64,000 bases of DNA from Allomyces macrogynus ATCC 38327 (Eukaryota > Blastocladiomycota > Blastocladiomycetes > Blastocladiales > Blastocladiaceae), in assembly GCA_000151295.1 (NCBI GenBank), contig GG745333.1:330971-394970 (forward strand). Direction: 5' to 3'. Made by a program: the position numbers and the translations under genes. This document shows, piece after piece, positions 58,658-64,000 of this stretch. How positions within the stretch are numbered: position 1 is the first letter of the stretch; each line of letters starts with the position of its first letter. Below the pieces are notes generated by a model, which was not told where the DNA came from, made no database searches, and worked only from the letters and a program-made list of their open reading frames with translations.

Positions 58658-59710
58658 CTACGCGCCCGCGGACGGCTGGCCAACCGGCCGCCGTGCCGCG
58701 TCCTGCTCCTCCTCCTTACTCGCCGTCGACCCCCTGCGCGACCCGGCGCCACACGTCGTCCACTGAAACAGCGTCACAAATGGCAGCGTCAGTGCCGTCC
58801 AGGTGACGACCATCCCCAACTCCAGCCAAAACTTGGACTTGGTCCAGGCCGTGACCGCCCCGCGACCGGACCGCCACGTCTTGACGATCTGCGCTAGCGC
58901 GTTCGTGTTGGTCGGCGCCAAAGGCCGCAAAACCAGTTCGGCCGAATCATCCAGAATCGCGCCCTTCATCCTCGGGTCCACGACCACGACCGACGGCAAC
59001 GTCGACTTGCCGAGCGCGCGCAACGTCTGTCGGATCGCGTCGCGGTGCGGGTTCGCCACGTCCCCGTCGCCCCACGCGAACTGGTAGTATTTCGATTTCG
59101 TGGCGACCACGTGCGCGTACTCGTCGCGCGTCGCCTCGTACCCAGCATAAACCACGGACACGTCCCCCGCGCCGTGCCGGTCTGCGAGCACGTCGAGCAC
59201 GGGCATCAGGTCGCGACACCCGTCGCACCATTGCGCGGCAAACACAAACACGAGAATCGGCCGCGACGTGAGCAGGACGGCTTTGGTCACAGGCGTGCCG
59301 TACCCGTCGACGAGTGCGTCCCACGGTAAATGTTCTCGCAGAGCCGTTGGCAGTCGCGCACCGTCTGTTGTGCCGTTGTCGTCGGCGACGGCGATGCGAA
59401 TGTCGGGCTCGGACAGCGACCGCGGCGTGGTGGGCGTTCTTGGTGTCCTTGGGGTCGTGGGCGTTCGTGGCAATGTTGGCGTCTTGGGCGTCGTTGGAGT
59501 CGTGGGCGTCTTGGGTGTCCTTGGTGTCCTCGGCGTGCGCGGCGTTCGAGGCGTCGTCGGCGTCGTGGGCGACTCGTGCGGGCTTGCAGGTGGACTGCGC
59601 GGGACAGGAATCGACAATTTCGGTGCGCGTGGCGGCATCAGTGCTGAGCTTGACGCGGTCGAGCGTGTCAGTGGTGGCCTCTCGGCGGCGGTCGTGCGTT
59701 CTGGATCCAT
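58658..59710 (-). CDS. thioredoxin-like (nucleoredoxin/tryparedoxin-type) membrane-anchored protein
   Basis: ATG 59710 (MDPERTTAAE) encodes 350 residues. Residues 45-100 are a run of Thr-Pro repeats (TPRTPRTP, TPKTPTTP). Residues 130-250 form a thioredoxin fold: ILVFVFAAQWCDGCRDLMPVLDVLA, DVSVVYAGYEATRDEYAHVV, LPSVVVVDP with the cis-Pro. The redox motif is C-D-G-C in a WCxxC context. One hydrophobic helix near the end (MVVTWTALTLPFVTLF) suggests a tail anchor, leaving a short Glu/Ser-rich end. The repeats may be a phosphorylated or extended spacer. The fold is clear; partner and location are inference. Confidence 0.75.
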   Translation of the reverse strand: MDPERTTAAERPPLTRSTASSSALMPPRAPKLSIPVPRSPPASPHESPTTPTTPRTPRTPRTPRTPKTPTTPTTPKTPTLPRTPTTPRTPRTPTTPRSLSEPDIRIAVADDNGTTDGARLPTALREHLPWDALVDGYGTPVTKAVLLTSRPILVFVFAAQWCDGCRDLMPVLDVLADRHGAGDVSVVYAGYEATRDEYAHVVATKSKYYQFAWGDGDVANPHRDAIRQTLRALGKSTLPSVVVVDPRMKGAILDDSAELVLRPLAPTNTNALAQIVKTWRSGRGAVTAWTKSKFWLELGMVVTWTALTLPFVTLFQWTTCGAGSRRGSTASKEEEQDAARRPVGQPSAGA

Positions 59711-60821
59711 CGTCGTGGTGAAGCAGGCAGATACGGCCACTTCAAGGTCGTCGAGGACGATTTTGAAAAGAAAGGAGGGAGGAGACTGAAGAGCACAAGG
59801 GATCGTCTCTTGTCGCCGCCCACCTTGTCGTCAGCAACTTTGCCGCTGGAGGGGACTGGCGCCACACTGGTAGTTGCTCAAACGTCGCCACAAACGAGCG
59901 AGATCGAACGTTTGTTGTCATTGCTCATTTTTCCGCCACCCCACCACGATCACAATGAGGAGGGGGCGCGCACCTGCAACAAGCCTGCAGAAGCAGTTGT
60001 ACAAACGTCGCTCAACAGGAAGCGAGTTTGAGCCCGAGTCTGTGAGTTGTTGCATGGAGCGTGTTCGACCCTGGCCGGCGGCGGCCATCCTGTAACGGCG
60101 CCAGGTCGACCTCGCCCATTTCTATCGCGCCCACTGGGGCATCACGCACGGTCCTGGACGCCGCGGCCAACAGGTTGCAGCAAGTTGCGCTTGGCGGACG
60201 ATGCAAAGGGCCGGGGGTCGGCGGCAGCCGCGCTTGGATAAAAATGTGGTTTGTAAGTTGTGGGGGTGGATAAAATATGTGGGGGTGTTCAAAAGTGGTG
60301 GTGTGTGCCCGGCGCCGCCTCGTCTGTCTTGGCGGGAGGCGTGGGGCAGGCGACAGCCGCCGGATCTCGCGCAAGCGTGCACCATGTTCGATCCCAGTGG
60401 GGTTGGTGCCGCCCGTCTGGGCTGTCTGCGGCGGCGGCCTGGCCGCCTTCGGTCAGTGATGGTTGGCGACGGGCGTCTCACAGCTCGCCGGCGCGTCTCG
60501 CACCGTCGCCATCACCCCTTGTCGTCGTCGCCGTGGCTCGAGGCCTGCAACCACCGGCACCGCGGCGACGGCCGCAACGTCGCGCGCGGAGCTCGTTGCA
60601 CTGGCAGCGCCGTGCCGCATCATGCCATTTGTCGCGAAGCTGTCCGGGTTCTGCCAAAACGCTCGATTCGAATCAAACTCATGAAACCTGTTCTGAAACC
60701 TGGCCCGACCAGACGTGCACCGTTTCAGGTCGCACAGCTCCAAAACCACCCACCCCGGCGCGCCCAGCTCCACTTTTTGCACATCCAAGACTAAAAACGA
60801 GGGCCCGCGCGCCAAAAAGAA
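59711..60821. other. intergenic region, 1.1 kb
   Basis: No supported gene. Overlapping + strand frames at 60201-61063 conflict with one another and run through the tRNA gene. Several purine/pyrimidine runs occur, such as gtgggggtggataaaatatg at about 60258. Confidence 0.4.
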
Positions 60822-60830
60822 CAAAAAAGA
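60822..60830 (-). terminator. RNA polymerase III terminator of the tRNA gene
   Basis: On the minus strand a run of six T lies about ten bases past the 3' end of the tRNA, with a second T run shortly after. This is the usual Pol III stop signal. Confidence 0.7.
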
Positions 60831-60836
60831 CGTGGA

Positions 60837-60918
60837 CGACGGCGACAGGATTCGAACCTGTGCGGGATCAACCCAGCCGATGGCAAGTCGGCCCCCTTGA
60901 CCGCTCGGGCACGCCGCC
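60837..60918 (-). tRNA. class II tRNA with serine-type body and UGC anticodon
   Basis: The minus strand folds as an 82-nt cloverleaf: acceptor GGCGGCG with CGCCGTC (one G-U pair), a three-pair D stem (CCC/GGG) and a loop with GAGCGGTCAA, anticodon stem GCCGA/TCGGC, loop CTTGCCA, a long variable arm (GGG-TTGA-TCCC), T arm ACAGG-TTCGAAT-CCTGT, and discriminator G. The long variable arm and G73 point to tRNA-Ser. The anticodon at 60883-60885 reads TGC, which would decode Ala GCA; base 37 is C, not the usual purine. Typical Ser-TGA loops are CTTGAAA, two bases different. No intron is present. It may be a mutated Ser tRNA, a pseudogene or a true non-cognate tRNA. Confidence 0.75.
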
Positions 60919-61227
60919 TCCCAAAACAGTGTGTGCGAGTATGGTGGCAGTCGGTGGGCTCAGGGCGGCGGTGGTGGTGTCGGTCTTGGCGGTGGTGGAA
61001 GCGCGCGGCGATGCACGGGTTCGAACGTGTGGTCGGCTGCTTGCAGTTCTCTTGGTGACCTGACCGGGCAGCACCGCGACGGGTCATGCTGCCTCACCTG
61101 ATGCAGTCAACAAATGCACCTCCAACTTCGCGCTGCCCCACGTTTGATCGATCATTGCCGGCAGCGAGCGACAAGCAAGAGAACGCATCATCCCGTATTT
61201 CCGGCCAACGCGTCGACCGTGTCCACC
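60919..61227. other. region between tRNA and NVL
   Basis: About 310 bases; probably the NVL promoter and 5' UTR. No other feature seen. Confidence 0.35.
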
Positions 61228-64000
61228 ATGTCCACCAACGCGCGCGTGCTTTCGGCCGCTCGCACCATTTTGAACCGCCAGCCGGACCTGATCAACGACG
61301 AGTACACGCTGCTCGGCAAGGTCCAGCAGGCCACGAGGTTGCGCAAGTCCAAGGCGCTCGACCAGGCCTTCTCCGCTGGTCCGTTGCGACCGACGTAACC
61401 TGTCTCGCTATGTAATCAGTGGTCTTGATCACGCGCCCACCACCATCGTAGCGATTCAGACGCTGCGGTCCGAATTGATCCCGGAGGCCGGCGACTCGGA
61501 CGAGGCCGCGGCCTCAGACAGCGGTGCTGAGCAGGACGTCACGTACTCGGAAGTGGGTGTAGGTGTCGTTGCATTGCACTCTCGCTATACTCTTGATAAA
61601 TTCTCCAGTTATTTTGACCGCATCCATTGTCGTGCTCAGAAAAACCGGCTCAACCAGCGCATGCAGGCCATGTACAGCCGCAACAAGGCCGCGATTCGCG
61701 ACGCGGTGCTTGCCGAAGTCAACTCGACGACACCTGCCAGTACACCTACCCCGGCAGTCGATGGCGCCGATGCACCCGCGACCACGACGGCGGCAGGCGA
61801 TGTGATGTCGACGCCCAAGAGGAAAGCGCGCGACTCGATGACGGCTACAAACCCCAAGGAGAAGCGCCGGCGCACCGACAAGGCAGCAAAGGCATCGGCC
61901 GCCGTCACGCCGACCATTACCCTGGCCAACCTCGGCGGTGTCGCCGCGATCAGCGAGGCCCTACTCGAACTCGTGGCGCTCCCGCTCATGAAGCCCGAGG
62001 CTTACCAGCACCTCGGTATCTCGCCGCCACGGTGCGTTTTCACCCGTGCTGTACGTTCCTTGGACTCGCCACCATATCTGATCATTCGCCTGGCCCGCTA
62101 TTTCCAGAGGCATCCTTCTCCACGGCCCGCCGGGATGCGGCAAGACCTCGCTCGCGCACGCCATGGCCGCGCACTGCGGTGTCCCGTTCTTCAATATTTC
62201 CGCGCCGTCCGTGGTCTCGGGCATGTCGGGTGAGTCGGAGCAAAAGATTCGCGATATTTTCCAGGAGGCCAAGGACGCGGCGCCGTGTTTGCTTTTCATT
62301 GACGAGATTGACGCGATCACGAGCAAGCGCGAGTCGGCGCAGCGCGCCATGGAGGGCCGGATCGTATCGCAGCTCTTGACGTGCATGGACGGTACGGTCG
62401 TCTTGATTTGACTTGCGGGTTTTGGGAACGAGTACTGACGTGGGGGCGATGTGACAGATGTCTCGTTTGATAAGACAGGCCACCGCGCTGTGATCATTAT
62501 GGGCGCGACCAACCGGCCCGACGCGATTGACCCGGCTCTCCGCCGTGCCGGTCGGTTCGATCGCGAGATTTTGATGGGCGTGCCTGACCAAGCCGCGCGA
62601 ACCCAGTACGTGGTCTTTACCACATTTTCCCTTTCAGGATTGAAACGCTGATGCGATGTTTTTTCCCGCATTGCTCAGAATTCTCAAGGTCCTCGCCTCC
62701 AACCTTAAACTCGCCGGCGACTTTGATTTCGAGGCTCTTGCCAAGGTCACGCCCGGCTACGTCGGCGCCGACTTGACGGCCTTGGTCGCCGAGGCCGGTC
62801 TCATTGCCGTCAAGCGCGCGTTCGAGCATGGTTTCGACGAACCCAGCGCCGAGAACACGACCGACGCGGCCATGGACGTGGACATGGTCGACTTGGCCAT
62901 GGCGTCGACGACCATCGCTTCAGCGCCCGTGACCCCAACCAAGACGGGAGCAGCGGCAGCAGCAGCCATGGACACTGAAGACGCGCCCGAACGTTCGGGC
63001 CCGCCGGCGCTCCCACCGCAACTGCTCGAGACGCCGATTGGCCGGTTCCTGCACCGCAATCCGGGCCCGCTGAGCGAAGTCCTGCTCTCGCGCATGTGCA
63101 TCACAAACGATGACTTCCTCGCGGCCTTGCCCAAGGTGCAGCCGAGCAGTAAGCGCGAAGGGTTTGCGACCGTGCCCGGCGTGACCTGGGACGAGATTGG
63201 TGCGCTGTCCAAGGTGCGCAAGGAACTGCGCATGGCGATTGTTGAACCCGTCGCGCGGCCAGAGTACTTTGCCAAGATTGGGATCAAGGCGCCTGCCGGC
63301 GTCCTCCTGTGGGGCCCGCCCGGGTGTGGGAAGACTTTGCTCGCGAAAGCCGTGGCCCAATGAGGCGCACTCCAACTTCCTCTCGGTTAAGGGGCCCGAA
63401 CTGCTCAACAAGTACGTTGGCGAGTCGGAACGTGCCGTGCGGCAAGTGTTTGCCCGCGCGCGGGCCTCGGCGCCGTGTGTCATCTTCTTTGACGAGATTG
63501 ATGCGATTGCGCCGCGTCGTGACGATGCCAAATCGGAGGTGGCCGCGCGGGTCGTCAACACGTTCCTGACGGAACTCGACGGGATGGAGTCGAGGCGCAA
63601 CGTCTACGTGATTGCCGCGACTAACCGCCCGGACACGGTCGATCCGGCCATGTTGCGTCCCGGGCGACTCGATAAATTGCTGTACGTCGAGCTGCCGACG
63701 CCCGAGGAACGTGGCGAGATTTTGAACACGGTGGCCCGCGCGCGCAAGACCCCGCTCGACCCGAGTATTGATTTGGCCGCGCTCGCGCTGCGCCCGGAGT
63801 GCGATGGGTTCACGGGCGCCGACTTGTCGTCGCTGATCACGGAGGCGTCGAATGTCGCGATCGACAAGGCCTTTGAGGCCGAATTGCCCGTCGACGAGCT
63901 GGTCGTCAAGCCAGAGCACTTTGAGATTGCGCTCAAGAAGATGCGACCGTCGGTCAATGCCATGGATCGCGCGTCGTATGCGTTGATTCACGAGAAGTTG
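61228..64000 (+). CDS. RIX7: NVL/RIX7 ribosome-biogenesis AAA ATPase, 3' end outside window
   Basis: Exons at 61228-61378, 61452-61552, 61640-62031, 62108-62391, 62458-62605 and 62679 onward join in phase. After a helical N-terminus and a basic nuclear-type stretch (KRKAR, KEKRRR), the first AAA domain has [19 protein letters not shown] and a second-region GATNRPD. A linker with poly-Ala follows, then [16 protein letters not shown] and the second domain with [22 protein letters not shown] and AATNRPD. This tandem architecture and linker are those of NVL/Rix7, which removes factors from pre-60S particles. The frame shifts at about 63357: GCCCAATGAG should read GCC AAT GAG, so one extra C is likely. 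The gene continues past 64000. Confidence 0.92.

Noticed and set aside
61005..61085. A second tRNA suggested by GGTTCGAAC near 61019
   Set aside because: No acceptor or D arm pairs with it on either strand; only a T-loop-like string is present.

Overview
This is a nuclear genome window from a GC-rich eukaryote with short introns (mostly 36 to 100 nt). The best guess is a zoospore-forming, early-diverging fungus such as a member of Blastocladiomycota. Three genes belong to cilia and flagella (an AXDND1 homologue, IFT122 and IFT80), and they sit beside fungal-type genes: an RSP5 HECT ligase that begins like yeast Rsp5, a PRM1-like cell-fusion protein, and multi-membrane-pass class 3 lipases. 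The phylum is inferred from gene content and was not tested by phylogeny.

Layout. 0.2-3.5 kb: two damaged genes, a PRM1-like membrane fusion protein and an AlkB-type dioxygenase, both with in-frame stops. 3.7-6.9 kb: AXDND1. 7.1-10.5 kb: a coiled-coil protein and a BED/hAT transposase remnant. 10.6-22.1 kb: conserved genes IFT122, CTF18 (alternative clamp loader) and a THO3/TEX1 WD40 protein, with a decayed unknown locus between IFT122 and CTF18. 22.8-42.4 kb: an accessory island with a HECT-ligase remnant, a P-loop GTPase-like gene, up to six IFI6/IFI27 (ISG12)-like genes all on the + strand, a RavA/MoxR-type AAA+ ATPase with a partial tandem copy of its C-terminal region, an F-box/LRR-like protein, a CYSTM-like peptide and a tandem pair of LURP-one-related (tubby-like) genes. 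42.9-45.8 kb: IFT80. 46-54.1 kb: tandem paralogous multi-pass lipases. 54.7-57.7 kb: RSP5. 58.7-59.7 kb: a membrane-anchored thioredoxin-like protein. 60.8 kb: a tRNA with a serine-type body but a UGC anticodon. 61.2 kb to the end: NVL/RIX7, a ribosome-assembly ATPase that runs off the window.

How the genes relate. The flagellar genes are scattered among unrelated housekeeping genes, so there is no operon-like logic. The 22.8-42.4 kb block differs: it is rich in tandem duplicates, fragments and small membrane proteins whose animal, plant or bacterial relatives respond to infection or stress. It is the best candidate here for an undescribed accessory system, though its function is inference.

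Two cautions. Several conserved genes (IFT122, NVL, one LURP-one gene, the RavA-like gene, two IFI27-like genes) each carry a single-base break in an otherwise intact reading frame, sometimes in a homopolymer. Residual assembly indels are the simplest explanation, so frameshift-based pseudogene calls are provisional. Splice sites were placed by eye, using frame continuity and a recurrent GTRCGY donor.
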